DNA of 64,000 nt. It comes from Nonomuraea candida (GTDB lineage: Bacteria; Actinomycetota; Actinomycetes; Streptosporangiales; Streptosporangiaceae). The notes beneath the pieces are model-generated. The model did not search any database, was not told where the DNA came from, and worked only from the letters and a program-made list of their open reading frames with translations. The first letter of the stretch is position 1; each line of letters begins with the position of its first letter. The DNA lies in assembly GCF_000725485.1 (NCBI RefSeq), contig NZ_JOAG01000020.1, forward strand, positions 248,001 through 312,000, given 5' to 3'. The position numbers and the translations under genes are program-made. This document shows, piece by piece, positions 1-8,918 of this stretch.

Positions 1-1
1 C

Positions 2-55
2 CGGGGCGACCTGAAATTCACCGGATACGTGGTGACCCTCACCACCGACCAGTAG
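2..55 (+). CDS. 3' end of an unidentified protein (partial)
   Basis: An open frame enters from the left edge and reads RGDLKFTGYVVTLTTDQ before TAG at 53-55. Only 17 residues are visible, which is too little to name a family. The alternating hydrophobic and polar pattern looks like a terminal beta strand. It converges with the leftward hydrolase gene that ends at 126. Confidence 0.45.
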   Translation, partial: RGDLKFTGYVVTLTTDQ

Positions 56-125
56 CCCCGGCCCCACGCCGCGTCCGGCGCCCGCGGCTCGCTGCGTGGC
101 AGGCGCTCGGAGCGTCGTCACCGGG

Positions 126-758
126 TCACGCCGCGCGGCGCCGCCAACCGGCCAGCAGCTCGTCCGCCGAGTCCGGCGACGGATGCGTGAACCGGAGGTA
201 GTCGCGGACCGCGGGGTTGGAGGTCGCCTCGCACGCGTCCATCCCCGACACCAGATCCTGCGGGACCGCATAGTGGAATCCGCGCTCCTCGACCCCCAGC
301 ACCGCGTACAGCACGCAGCACTGGAGCTCCACCCCGCCGATCACCAGGCCGTCGATGTCCCACTCCGCCAGCGTGTCCAGGAACTCGCGGCTCTGCCAGA
401 CGTCGAACCGGTATTTGCGCACCACCCGGGAGCCCGGCACCGGCTCGGGGAACAGCCTCGCGCCGTCCGATCCCGCCACGCACAACCGGCTCGTCTCCTC
501 CCACCGCCGCTGCCGTGGCGTCAGCCGATCCAGCTCCAGCACCTGCTGGGAGTAGATCACCCGCGCGCCGAACCGCGCCGCCCGCGCCGCGAACGCGTTG
601 GCCCGCATCGCCGTGGCGGCGTTGCCGGACCTTCCCGGGTGCCGCGCGCCGGGCGCCCCGCAGAAGTCCCACTGGAAGTCGATCAGCACGACGGCGACCC
701 GCTCCGGGGCGAGGTCCAGCAGCCGTTCCACCCGGCCGGCCCGCTCAGCTCCATCCAT
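126..758 (-). CDS. isochorismatase-family cysteine hydrolase
   Basis: This 210-residue protein has the alpha/beta layout of isochorismatase-like cysteine hydrolases. The expected catalytic triad is visible: Asp27 in VVLIDFQWDF, Lys115 in VVRKYRFD and a Cys at 147 or 148 in GGVELQCCVL. Family members cleave ureido or amide groups of small molecules or hydrolyse isochorismate; the substrate cannot be read here. The same frame stays open upstream to 1640, but that part is the shadow of the response regulator. The ATG at 758 is chosen because the family N-terminus begins there. It lies about 110 bases downstream of the regulator on the same strand and may be the last gene of the operon. Confidence 0.85.
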   Translation of the reverse strand: MDGAERAGRVERLLDLAPERVAVVLIDFQWDFCGAPGARHPGRSGNAATAMRANAFAARAARFGARVIYSQQVLELDRLTPRQRRWEETSRLCVAGSDGARLFPEPVPGSRVVRKYRFDVWQSREFLDTLAEWDIDGLVIGGVELQCCVLYAVLGVEERGFHYAVPQDLVSGMDACEATSNPAVRDYLRFTHPSPDSADELLAGWRRRAA

Positions 759-871
759 GCCGCCATTCTCGCCTCGGACGCCGGGTCGGGGCCGAGGGTG
801 CGGGCTTCGCCGGCAGGTCGCCCCCGCCGGGGGAGAGGGACGGCCTTTCCGGCCCGGAGGCGGCCGACCGC

Positions 872-1516
872 CTAGCGGTGGTCCAGGAAGGTGAGCACGG
901 CCAGCACGCGGCGGTGGCCGCCGTCGGAGTGGGGCAGGCCGAGCTTGGCGAAGATGTTGCCGACGTGCTTGTGCACGGCGTTGTCGGTGATCGTCAGCTC
1001 CTGCGACAGCTCCGCGTTGCTGAGCCCCCGTGCCATGAGCGACAGCACCTCCCGCTCCCGGGCCGTGAGGGAGTCGAGGGCGTTCCCCCGGCCGCTCGCC
1101 ATGAGCTGGGCGATCACCTCGGGGTCCATCACGGTGCCGCCCGCGGCGACCCTGCGCAGGTCCTCGACGAACTGCCCGACCCGGCTGACCCGGTCCTTGA
1201 GCAGGTAGCCCACCGCGCCGGAGCCGTCGGCGAGCAGCTCGCGGGCGTAGACGCGCTCGACGTACTGCGACAGGACCAGGACGGGCAGGCCGGGACGGGT
1301 CCGGCGCACGGCCAGGGCCGCCTTGACGCCCTCGTCGCGGAAGGACGGCGGCAGCCGCACGTCGGCGATCACGAGGTCGGGCCCGTGCTCCTCGACCGCG
1401 TCCACCAGTGCGGGCCCGTCGGTGACGACGGCGGCGACCTCGATGCCCTTGGTGCCCAGGAGCAGTTCGAGCCCGGCGGAGAGCAGGACGTTGTCCTCGG
1501 CGATCACGACGCGCAC
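872..1516 (-). CDS. NarL/FixJ-type response regulator
   Basis: The protein has 214 residues. The receiver domain covers about 1-120, with the phospho-acceptor Asp52 in ADVRL and the conserved Lys107 in LLKD. The LuxR-type helix-turn-helix covers about 147-205 (LTAREREVLSLMARGLSNAE). Its start overlaps the end of the kinase gene by 13 bases, so the two are translationally coupled and form one two-component system. With the ABC transporter upstream this resembles transporter-linked stress sensing modules. The likely target is this operon itself, which is inference. Confidence 0.92.
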   Translation of the reverse strand: MRVVIAEDNVLLSAGLELLLGTKGIEVAAVVTDGPALVDAVEEHGPDLVIADVRLPPSFRDEGVKAALAVRRTRPGLPVLVLSQYVERVYARELLADGSGAVGYLLKDRVSRVGQFVEDLRRVAAGGTVMDPEVIAQLMASGRGNALDSLTAREREVLSLMARGLSNAELSQELTITDNAVHKHVGNIFAKLGLPHSDGGHRRVLAVLTFLDHR

Positions 1517-2733
1517 GGCAGCTCCACGGTGATGGCGGTCGGCCCGCCGGCCGGGCTGTGCACCCGTACGCTGCCGTCGAAGGCGGCGGCCCGCCTGCGG
1601 ATGCCCGTGACCCCGGTGCCGCGGCTCTCGTCGACACCACCGCGCCCGTCGTCGCCGACCTCGATGAGCAGGACGTCGTCCCGCCGGGACAGCCGGACGG
1701 TGGCGCGCGTCGCGCCGCTGTGCCGGGTGACGTTGGTGATCGTCTCGGCCACGATGAAGTACGCGGCCGCCTCGACCGCGGCCGGGACCCGCCCCAGCTC
1801 GCCCAGGTCCACCTCGACGGGCACGCCCGCGCCGGCGGCCACCGCCGACACCGCCCCCTTCAGCCCCCGGTCGGCCAGGATCGGGGGATACATGGTGCGG
1901 ATCACCTGGCGCAACTCGGCCATCGCCTCCTCCGTGCCCTCATGGGCCTCCTTGATCAGCCGGGCCAGCAGCCCGCCGTCCTCGGGGAGCGCCTCCCTGG
2001 CCACGCCCAGCCGCATGGCGATGGCCACGAGCCTGGCCTGCGTGCCGTCGTGCAGGTCGCGTTCGATCCTGCGCAGCTCCGCGCCGTGCGCGTCCAGCAC
2101 GCCCGCCCGGCTCTCGGCCAGCTCGCCGACGCGCCGGGCGAGCCGTTCCGCCGGGGACGGTTCCAGCGCCGCCAGGCAACCCCGGGCGTGCAGCCGGGCC
2201 AGCCCCGGCAGCGCCCACCGGCCCAGCGCCGCCGACACCGCGAGCTGCGGCACGCCCAGCGCGAACGCCTGCCACCACGCGGTCACCGGCACGGCCAGCA
2301 GCGTCAGCGGCTCGTCGGCCGGGAACAGCCACCACAGCGGCGCCGCGACCACGGACGACACCGCCGTGCCGGCGATCGCCAGCGCGACCAGCCCGGCGGG
2401 CAGGCCCGTGGCGATGTGCCGGAAGAGCCAGCGCAGGTCGCGCCGGGTCTCGGGGTCGTCCAGGAGCTGCCGCCACTGCGCGCGGATGCCCTGGCGCAGC
2501 CGCGCCTCCCGGGGGGAGACCGTGGTGCCCAGGAGCGCCGCCGCCCGCCGCCGGTGCCATTCGGCCCACAGGCGCAGGCCCAGCAGCATGCGGGGCAGCA
2601 TCACGAGTCCGAGGCCGAGCCCGGTGGACACCAGCCCCAGCGCGAGCAGCGGCACGAAGACCAGCGTCGCCAGGGCCGACGGCAGGTCGAGCAGGAGATA
2701 GCGGACATACCGCCATAGATGTCTCAACCGCAC
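1504..2733 (-). CDS. NarL-family sensor histidine kinase
   Basis: The 409-residue membrane kinase has N-terminal hydrophobic segments at about 13-50 and 105-170, matching the putative sensor domain often found in actinobacterial NarL-type kinases. A HisKA_3 dimerisation domain follows with phospho-acceptor His228 in RRIERDLHDGTQARL, then a HATPase_c domain at about 315-405 (AETITNVTRHSG as N box, GDDGRGG as G box). The start is GTG, three bases after the permease stop codon, so it is translated from the same message. Its partner is the overlapping response regulator. Confidence 0.9.
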   Translation of the reverse strand: MRLRHLWRYVRYLLLDLPSALATLVFVPLLALGLVSTGLGLGLVMLPRMLLGLRLWAEWHRRRAAALLGTTVSPREARLRQGIRAQWRQLLDDPETRRDLRWLFRHIATGLPAGLVALAIAGTAVSSVVAAPLWWLFPADEPLTLLAVPVTAWWQAFALGVPQLAVSAALGRWALPGLARLHARGCLAALEPSPAERLARRVGELAESRAGVLDAHGAELRRIERDLHDGTQARLVAIAMRLGVAREALPEDGGLLARLIKEAHEGTEEAMAELRQVIRTMYPPILADRGLKGAVSAVAAGAGVPVEVDLGELGRVPAAVEAAAYFIVAETITNVTRHSGATRATVRLSRRDDVLLIEVGDDGRGGVDESRGTGVTGIRRRAAAFDGSVRVHSPAGGPTAITVELPCAS

Positions 2734-2736
2734 GAA

Positions 2737-5259
2737 TTACAGGATCCTTCTGGCGGGCAGCTCAACGGCCAGCCACACTACCAAGCCCACCACCAGCACG
2801 GACGCGGGCACCAGCCACAACGGCCCGGCCGGCACCGGACGCCAGAGGAAGCCGAGGCCGAGCATGCCCAGCGGCACGGCGGCGAGCACGATGCCCGACC
2901 CCGACGCCCCGGCCGCGATCAGCGCCGCCTCCCAGCGCAGCATGCGCCTGAGCTGGCGCGGGGTCGCGCCCAGCCGCCGCAGCCCGTCCAGCTCGCCGCG
3001 CCGCGCCGTGGTGGTGGCCACCAGCCGGTTCGCCACCGCCACCAGCACGTACGCCAGCAGCACGGCCAGCACCGCCAGGTTCACCAGCGTCTGCGCCGAG
3101 GCCGCGCCCGCCTGCGGCCCCTCCGTCACCTCCGTGACCTCGGCGCCGGGCCAGCGGGCCAGCAGCGGGGCCAGCGCCGCGGGCCGGGCCAGGATCGCGC
3201 CGTCCAGACCGGTCGTGGTGTGCGCGGCGGCCAGGTCGCGGGAGACCACGATCGGCCCGAACCCGAGCCCGCGCCGGTAGGTGGCCACCACCCGGGCCTC
3301 GACCCGCGCGCCGTCCCCCATGATCACCTCCAGGCGCTCGCCGACCCGGCCCGCCCGCTCGTCCAGCGCGACCGCCGCGCCGGTGAGCCCGCCCAGGCCG
3401 CCGTCCACGACGTCCAGGTCGATCAGCCCCTCGGCGTCCGGCCCCAGCCCCAGGGCGGGCCGCGCCATCAGCCGCGGATTGTCGCCGAACTCCAGCGGCC
3501 CGGTCACCACCGTGGTCGTCACCATCCCGGCGGCCGGGGTGAGCCGGCGCACCTCGTCCAGCAGGCCGTGCGGGATGCCGCCCAGGCCCGGCGCGGTGAT
3601 GGTGACCAGCCCGCGCATGGCCGCGGACGTCTGCCGCGACCGCGCCTCGGAGATCGTGGTCTGGGTGAGCGTGACGCTGAGGCCCAGCGTGACCACCATG
3701 CCGAGGGCCGCGATCTCGCCCGCCGTCCTGAGCGCGTGACCGTGACAGTTGTGCACGGCCAGCCAGCCGGGACCGGGCAGGCGGGCCACCCAGCGGGAGC
3801 GGGCCAGCGCGCCCGCCGCCCGCCGCACCAGCCACGGGCCGGCCAGCGCCAGGCCGATCACCGCGAGCAGCGCCGCCGTGGCCGGACCGATGGCGGCGGC
3901 CTCGGTCCGTACGAGCAGCGGCGCGCTCGACAGCACCAGGCAGGCCAGGATGAGCAGCAGGCCCGCGTTCGTCCGGGCCCGTGACGGCTCACCGAGGCCG
4001 GCGACCCCGGGGACGACCGGCATGCGCGAGACCCGGAGCGAGGCGGCCCACGACGCCACCCGCACCCCCCCGAGCAGCGCCAGTGCGGCGGCGACCGCGG
4101 GCAGCGGCCCGTACACCAGCGGCTGGTCGGCCCGCAGCGCCCCGATCTCCACCAGCAGCTCCCCGAAGCGGGCGGCCAGCAGGTAGCCGAGCGCGGCGCC
4201 GGGGACCAGCGCCGGGACGGCGGCCGCGAGACCCTGGACGGCGACCACCCGGCGCACCTGGCGCGGGGTCGCGCCCGCCGCCCGCAGCAGGGCCAGGTCG
4301 CGGCGCTGCCGGTTGATCGACAACGCCAGCCCGCCCCCCACCACGAACCCCACGATCAGCAGGCTGATGCCGCCGATCGAGCCGGGCAGCGCCAGCAGCA
4401 GGCCACGCCCGGCCGCCGCGCCCGGGGACTCCGCGTCGGCGCGGTAGCGGCCGGTCGCGATCTCGTACCGGTCGCCGAGCCGCTGCCGCAGCGCGCGGGC
4501 CAGGTCGCCGGGGGTCACGCCGGCGGCGGCGCGGGCGGCGACCAGGTCCACGGTGCCCGCCCGCGCGCCGGACGTCCGGCCCGCCAGCGCGGCGGCGGTG
4601 GCGTCGGAGAAGTAGAGGCCGGGCGCGTCCACCAGCCCCGTCACCCGGTACGCCGCCGGCCGCCCGCCCGCCACCACCAGGACCCGCGCACCGAGCCGCC
4701 CACCCCGCAGTGCGACCTCGTCCGGGGCCCGGGGCGGCCGCCCCGCCGTGAGCCGCCCGCTCAACCCGAGCGACGCCCACCCGTGCCCCGCCGTCCCGGG
4801 CGACGGCTCATCCGGGCCTGCCGTCCCGGGCGACGGCCCGTCCTGGCCGGCCGCGTCGGCCGCCGGTCGGCCGGGGGTGGCTGCGGTGGGGGTGCCGGGG
4901 GTGGCTGAGCCGAGGGTTGTGGGGCCGGAGGGGGTGTTCGTGCGGTTGACGACGGCGGCGGGGAAGCTGAGGTCGCCGATCGCGGACGCCACGCCGGGGA
5001 CCGCGCGGACGGCGCCGACCAGGGAGCCGGGCACGCCCGCCCGCTCCGGCAGCGCCACCGGCAGGTCCTCCTCGACCGGGATCGACTGCCGCGCGGAGAC
5101 CACCACGTCCGCGCCGGCCAGCCGCAGCGGCGGCTGTGACCGGAAGCCGGAGTCCACGATCACCCCGGTCGCGGTCACCAGCGCCATGCCGCCGAGCACG
5201 GCCACGAGGACCACGACGAGCCCGCCGGCCCTGGCCAGCGCCAGTGCGGTCCTGATCAT
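2737..5259 (-). CDS. ABC transporter permease, FtsX/MacB type
   Basis: The 840-residue permease has an N-terminal transmembrane helix, a large extracellular Ala/Gly/Pro-rich region, and two FtsX domains. The central one contains GFVVGGGLALSINRQRRDLA and LRAAGATPRQVRR; the C-terminal one repeats the signature as LRRLGATPRQLRR. The two matching coupling-helix motifs show the internal duplication usual for this class, which moves lipids, lipoproteins or antimicrobial peptides or transmits mechanical force. The ATG at 5259 overlaps the ATPase stop in an ATGA arrangement. The frame is open further upstream but there only shadows the ATPase. Confidence 0.9.
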   Translation of the reverse strand: MIRTALALARAGGLVVVLVAVLGGMALVTATGVIVDSGFRSQPPLRLAGADVVVSARQSIPVEEDLPVALPERAGVPGSLVGAVRAVPGVASAIGDLSFPAAVVNRTNTPSGPTTLGSATPGTPTAATPGRPAADAAGQDGPSPGTAGPDEPSPGTAGHGWASLGLSGRLTAGRPPRAPDEVALRGGRLGARVLVVAGGRPAAYRVTGLVDAPGLYFSDATAAALAGRTSGARAGTVDLVAARAAAGVTPGDLARALRQRLGDRYEIATGRYRADAESPGAAAGRGLLLALPGSIGGISLLIVGFVVGGGLALSINRQRRDLALLRAAGATPRQVRRVVAVQGLAAAVPALVPGAALGYLLAARFGELLVEIGALRADQPLVYGPLPAVAAALALLGGVRVASWAASLRVSRMPVVPGVAGLGEPSRARTNAGLLLILACLVLSSAPLLVRTEAAAIGPATAALLAVIGLALAGPWLVRRAAGALARSRWVARLPGPGWLAVHNCHGHALRTAGEIAALGMVVTLGLSVTLTQTTISEARSRQTSAAMRGLVTITAPGLGGIPHGLLDEVRRLTPAAGMVTTTVVTGPLEFGDNPRLMARPALGLGPDAEGLIDLDVVDGGLGGLTGAAVALDERAGRVGERLEVIMGDGARVEARVVATYRRGLGFGPIVVSRDLAAAHTTTGLDGAILARPAALAPLLARWPGAEVTEVTEGPQAGAASAQTLVNLAVLAVLLAYVLVAVANRLVATTTARRGELDGLRRLGATPRQLRRMLRWEAALIAAGASGSGIVLAAVPLGMLGLGFLWRPVPAGPLWLVPASVLVVGLVVWLAVELPARRIL

Positions 5260-5981
5260 GTGACCGGCTCCCCGGCCAGGCGCGTCAGCCGTACGGCGAG
5301 CTCCTCGGACGTCGGCGCGGCGAGCACGTCGATCACCTTGCCGTCGGCCATGACGAGCGTGTCGTGCGCCCGCGTGGCCGCGACCGGATCGTGCGTGACC
5401 ATGACCACGGTCTGGCCCAGCTCGTCGACCAGCTCGCGCAGCAGGTCCAGCACCTGACCGGCGCTGTGCAGGTCGAGCGCGCCCGTGGGCTCGTCGGCGA
5501 ACACCACGTCGGGCCGCGCGGCCAGCGCGCGCACGATCGCCGCCCGCTGCTGCTGCCCGCCCGACAGCTCGGCGGGCTTGTGGTGCAGCCGCTCGCGCAG
5601 GCCGACCCGGTGCACCAGCTCGCCCAGCCACTCCAGGTCGGGCCGCACCCCCGCCAGCCGCAGCGGCAGGGTGATGTTGTCCTGGACGCTGAGCGCCGGC
5701 AGCAGGTTGTACGACTGGAACACGAAGCCCGCGTGCTTCCTGCGCAGCTCGGTGCGGCTGGTCTCCGACAGCCCGCCCACGTCGGTGCCGCCCATCACGA
5801 CCGTGCCCGACGTCGGCCGGTCGAGCGCCGCCGCGCACTGCAGCAGCGTGCTCTTGCCCGAGCCCGACGGCCCCATCACCGCCACGAACCTCCCCCGGGG
5901 GAAGGCCAGCGTGACGTCGTCGAGCGCCACCAGGTCGCCGTAGCGTTTCGTCACCCGGTTCAGCGTGACCACCGGCGTCAC
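5256..5981 (-). CDS. ABC transporter ATP-binding protein, LolD/MacB type
   Basis: The 241-residue ATPase has Walker A GPSGSGKST (37-45), signature motif LSGGQQQRAAIVRALA, Walker B VVFADEPTGALD and the switch histidine in VMVTHDP. These fit the LolD/MacB/FtsE branch that pairs with FtsX-type permeases. It overlaps the permease start by four bases at its 3' end and the small membrane protein by four bases at its 5' end, so all three are translationally coupled. Confidence 0.94.
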   Translation of the reverse strand: MTPVVTLNRVTKRYGDLVALDDVTLAFPRGRFVAVMGPSGSGKSTLLQCAAALDRPTSGTVVMGGTDVGGLSETSRTELRRKHAGFVFQSYNLLPALSVQDNITLPLRLAGVRPDLEWLGELVHRVGLRERLHHKPAELSGGQQQRAAIVRALAARPDVVFADEPTGALDLHSAGQVLDLLRELVDELGQTVVMVTHDPVAATRAHDTLVMADGKVIDVLAAPTSEELAVRLTRLAGEPVT

Positions 5982-6217
5982 GAGCGGCGCCCGTTGAGGA
6001 CGAGCACGGCCTGGCCGATGAGGGCGGCCAGCCCGACCACCCCGCCCGCCAGGCCCACCACGGTGAGGTCGCCGCCCATCGCGATGTTGGAGACCAGGTT
6101 CACCGCCACGCCCACCACGAACACCACCCAGAGCAGCGCTTTCAGCACGGGACGGTGCGATCGGCGCCTGGGGGCGGCCGGGCGGTGGTCGGGTTCGATG
6201 CGGTAGGGATCGTTCAT
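5978..6217 (-). CDS. small two-helix membrane protein leading the ABC operon
   Basis: The predicted product has 79 residues: a short basic N-terminus followed by two hydrophobic helices (ALLWVVFVVGVAVNLVSNIA and VVGLAGGVVGLAALIGQAVLVL). The frame extends to 6271, but the ATG at 6217 gives MNDPYRIEPD and a sensible start. Its stop overlaps the ATPase start by four bases. It belongs to no family I can name. Its position suggests an accessory or sensing subunit of the transporter and two-component module. Confidence 0.7.
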   Translation of the reverse strand: MNDPYRIEPDHRPAAPRRRSHRPVLKALLWVVFVVGVAVNLVSNIAMGGDLTVVGLAGGVVGLAALIGQAVLVLNGRRS

Positions 6218-6491
6218 GCGGAAGACCCTAGGAAAACCCGCCTGACCTGGAGAATCCTGCCCACCGCCCAATGCGGGGTACAGCTTGCTGTAGTGCCGGT
6301 CAGGGTTCGCCCGCGGCGGACCCGTCCCGGCGGTTCGGCGCCCGCCTCCAGCTCATCCACGCCCTGTGACACCGTGGCCTCGCGGGCACCTCGCCGCCTC
6401 CGCGGACACGCTAGTACCAGACCATCGGCTGCGAACCCGGGATGCTACGAGTTGTCTCTCCGCAGGTCCTTAGCCAGGACCAGGCGGTTCG

Positions 6492-7346
6492 TCAGGTGTT
6501 CGGGTAGGTGAAGCAGACCATGTCCTCGCCGCCGGACACCAGGACCACCCAGTACGGGCGGGTGTCGTAGGGGTTCTTCTTGCAGTGGCCGGCGTGGGCG
6601 TCCGCCGGGGCGCGGTAGACGTCCGAGACGACCATGATCCGGTTGTAGGGCTTGGGCACGCGGTCGGCGTCGCAGCCCACGGCGGTCGACAGGCCGAAAG
6701 ACAGGCGCTGGTTCCCGGAATCGATCGCGAGTACGCAGTAGTTCTTCACCCAGATTCGTTTGAGGCAGAGTGTCGTGGTCTGTCCCGACCTGGCGGAGTA
6801 GCGCCATGAGTCCTCGGCGAGGCCGTTGGGGCAGATCAGGCCACTGCCTCCGGTCCGGGTGACATAGAACAGACCGCCATAGTTGCCGCGGCAGGAGACC
6901 GGTTCGGGTGGCTTCGGCTGGCTCCAGTCGTCGCCGTAGCCAGTGCGGTAGATGGGCAGGCAATCGCCCGCCCTGACGGATCGGAACGCGTCCTCGGTGG
7001 GGTCGGGTTCCGGTTCTTCCGCTTCGGACTTCTGCTCGGATCCGCTGCCCTGCTCGCTGGTGGCCGAGCCGCTGTCCGAGCCGCTGTCCGAGCCGCTGTC
7101 CGAGCCGCTGTTCTGCTTGCCGCTGTCCGAGTCGCCGCCCACCTCGATCGGGACCTCGAGGGTGATCCCGGGCTCGTCGCCGCCGGAGTCGTCGCTGGGT
7201 TCGGGGCTGGATGTGGACTCGTCCTGAGAGGTGCCCGGCTGGTCGGACGCCGCGTCTCTGTCCTTGCGCCCGCAGCCGACCAGCACTGCCGAAATAAGCA
7301 GCCATATCAGCGATGCACGACATATACGGCGATATCCACATTTCAT
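6492..7346 (-). CDS. secreted lipoprotein with Ser/Asp/Gly-rich linker
   Basis: With ATG 7346 the product has 284 residues. A lipoprotein signal ends in the lipobox LVGC (Cys25). A low-complexity acidic linker rich in SDSG and E follows (about residues 30-115), then a folded domain with several cysteines that probably form disulfides. The C-terminal domain resembles small septum-formation-like extracellular domains of actinobacterial lipoproteins, but I do not recognise a named family. An in-frame start three codons earlier (7355) is possible. It is transcribed away from the ABC operon with about 270 bases between them. Confidence 0.75.
   Translation of the reverse strand: MKCGYRRICRASLIWLLISAVLVGCGRKDRDAASDQPGTSQDESTSSPEPSDDSGGDEPGITLEVPIEVGGDSDSGKQNSGSDSGSDSGSDSGSATSEQGSGSEQKSEAEEPEPDPTEDAFRSVRAGDCLPIYRTGYGDDWSQPKPPEPVSCRGNYGGLFYVTRTGGSGLICPNGLAEDSWRYSARSGQTTTLCLKRIWVKNYCVLAIDSGNQRLSFGLSTAVGCDADRVPKPYNRIMVVSDVYRAPADAHAGHCKKNPYDTRPYWVVLVSGGEDMVCFTYPNT
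7066..7113. repeat. 12-bp tandem repeat inside the lipoprotein linker
   Basis: The unit gagccgctgtcc occurs three times exactly and a fourth time with one change (gagccgctgttc). On the minus strand it encodes a four-residue acidic Ser/Asp/Gly unit. Because 12 is divisible by three, copy-number changes keep the frame and only alter linker length. Confidence 0.85.
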
Positions 7347-7581
7347 ATGGGCCACCCCCGTGTCAGGAGAGAGCTGCGGTGACGCGAGTTTGTCACAGCG
7401 CCCCGCGCGGCACAGCGGGTTCGGAGGACCACGCCCCCCATGTCACAGTTTCGGCATCGCGCAGGGTCCCGCCTCCGGCGCAGACTCACTCGTCGAGCCG
7501 TGTGCCGCCATGGGTGAAGGGGCGAGCGACAGCCCGCGCGCCAGGTGGCCGGCACCAGGTGAGGCGGGGTACCGCCCCCGG

Positions 7582-8706
7582 TCACAAGGAGATCGACAAC
7601 CTCGGATCGACCAGAAGTTCGTTGCGTGGGTGGTGGATGTGGAACTCCGGCATCGGCGCCGGCGGCCGTTGACCGAACGCGCCGGCCATGTACTCCACCA
7701 GCTTCCGGCACCGCTCCGGATCGAACGTCTCATCGCAGGTTTCCTCGACGGTGCCCCCGATGACGACATGGTCGTTGCGCGGGAACAGGTACCCGTTCTG
7801 GCCGTAGAGATATTCCAGATTCGGCTGTGGCCGCAACATCGCGAGCTGTCCTCTGAGCGGGATCATGTCGGAGTCGTTCCACAGGTCCTTCGCGCCGAGC
7901 CCGGTGCAGTTGATGACGGTCTTCTGCGTCAGGGACGTGAGCACGTCCGCGCTGTTGACGAATCTCCGGTTCACGAACGTGACGCCGCGCGCTTTCAGGT
8001 CGCGTTCCAGCCTGGGGATGAAGATCGGCGGTTCGACGAGCAGCGTCCGGTACCTGTAACCGGAGGTGTCGTGTCCCGCGAACGGCAGCCGCTGCAGGTA
8101 TTCGCGCTGCGGCAGCAGTCCCGGCACGAGGTCGTGCACCACGTCGATGCCCGAGGTGGCGTTGACGCTGTAGTTGTCGACCTCGGAGACGCCGAAGCCC
8201 TTGCCGATACTGGCCTTGAACATCGTGTAGGCGGTCCTGAGGATGTACTGGAGCTCCTGCACCTTGGCGAAGTCCTTGGAATACTCCAGGAGGGACACGG
8301 CCCATTGGCCGCCGGCCCTGTACGACGTGGTCTCGACCGGCGTGCGGTCGGAGTAGATCGTGACCCTGAGCCCGAGGTCGAGCAGCAGCGTGGCGGCGGT
8401 CAGCCCCATGACACCGGCGCCGATCACCGCGACCTCCCGATCGGTGGTGTCGTTCTGGGTCCGGTGCCTGAGCACCATGTCCCGCACCTTGGCGGCACAG
8501 CCCCAGCTCAGGGTGATGCCTCCGCCGCCGTGGCCATAGTTGTGGACGACGAGCTTGTCTCCCAGCACCTGAGTGTCGAGCCGGTAGGACTTCGCCCGGT
8601 AGGGCCTCAGGCCCGCGACGCACGCGCCCGGCTGATGGGGATCGAAAGTGAAATCCGCAGTCGGCAGATGGGGGAGGGCGCTCACAGCACGCTCGTCCAG
8701 CAGCAT
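7582..8706 (-). CDS. FAD-dependent D-amino-acid-oxidase-like enzyme, circularly permuted
   Basis: The 374-residue protein contains all recognisable blocks of D-amino acid oxidase, in an unusual order. The block normally at the C-terminus (GLRPYR at 32-37 and HNYGHGGGGITLSWG at 55-69, substrate carboxylate and flavin contacts) sits at the N-terminus. The FAD-binding Rossmann motif GAGVMG follows at 96-101. The middle blocks (YRAGGQW, NCTGLGAKDL, RGQLAMLRPQ, VVIGGTVEE) come next and the protein ends at PRNELLVDPR, where the family usually runs into the GLRP block. The expected reaction is oxidative deamination of a D-amino or imino acid to a 2-oxo acid with hydrogen peroxide. It is divergent from a 2-oxo-acid decarboxylase-like gene, which could use its product. 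Confidence 0.82.
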   Translation of the reverse strand: MLLDERAVSALPHLPTADFTFDPHQPGACVAGLRPYRAKSYRLDTQVLGDKLVVHNYGHGGGGITLSWGCAAKVRDMVLRHRTQNDTTDREVAVIGAGVMGLTAATLLLDLGLRVTIYSDRTPVETTSYRAGGQWAVSLLEYSKDFAKVQELQYILRTAYTMFKASIGKGFGVSEVDNYSVNATSGIDVVHDLVPGLLPQREYLQRLPFAGHDTSGYRYRTLLVEPPIFIPRLERDLKARGVTFVNRRFVNSADVLTSLTQKTVINCTGLGAKDLWNDSDMIPLRGQLAMLRPQPNLEYLYGQNGYLFPRNDHVVIGGTVEETCDETFDPERCRKLVEYMAGAFGQRPPAPMPEFHIHHPRNELLVDPRLSISL

Positions 8707-8730
8707 TCCCGGCTCCGATGATCAGACGCT

Positions 8731-8852
8731 TGGCCACTGGTACGCCTACCCGAGGAGCTGGCCAAAAGCCTCTGACCTGCGAAAACGTAAGGTCAAGCCT
8801 CGGATTCCACGCGTTCGCCCGGCCGCGCCCCCGGGTAGGCGTCCCAGCGGCC
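8731..8852. promoter_or_regulatory. long imperfect inverted repeat between the divergent oxidase and decarboxylase genes
   Basis: Arms 8731-8751 and 8832-8852 are inverted copies matching at 19 of 21 positions, with the identical core acgcctacccg/cgggtaggcgt. The 80-base interval lies in the divergent promoter region, which fits a pair of sites bound by one dimeric regulator with looping. It could also be the ends of a small element. No regulator gene lies next to it. Confidence 0.6.
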
Positions 8853-8918
8853 GGACAATCCGTGCCTGCCTGTTTCCGACCGATCTGCCGTACGGCGGGC
8901 ATGTCGAGGAGCGTCATC

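Noticed and set aside
126..1640. 504-residue minus-strand frame as one long protein
   Set aside because: Only the last 210 residues match a family; the upstream part is the out-of-frame shadow of the response regulator and has shadow-type composition.
7066..7113. Regular repeats considered as a CRISPR array
   Set aside because: Units are 12 bases, directly tandem with no spacers, and lie inside a coding region.
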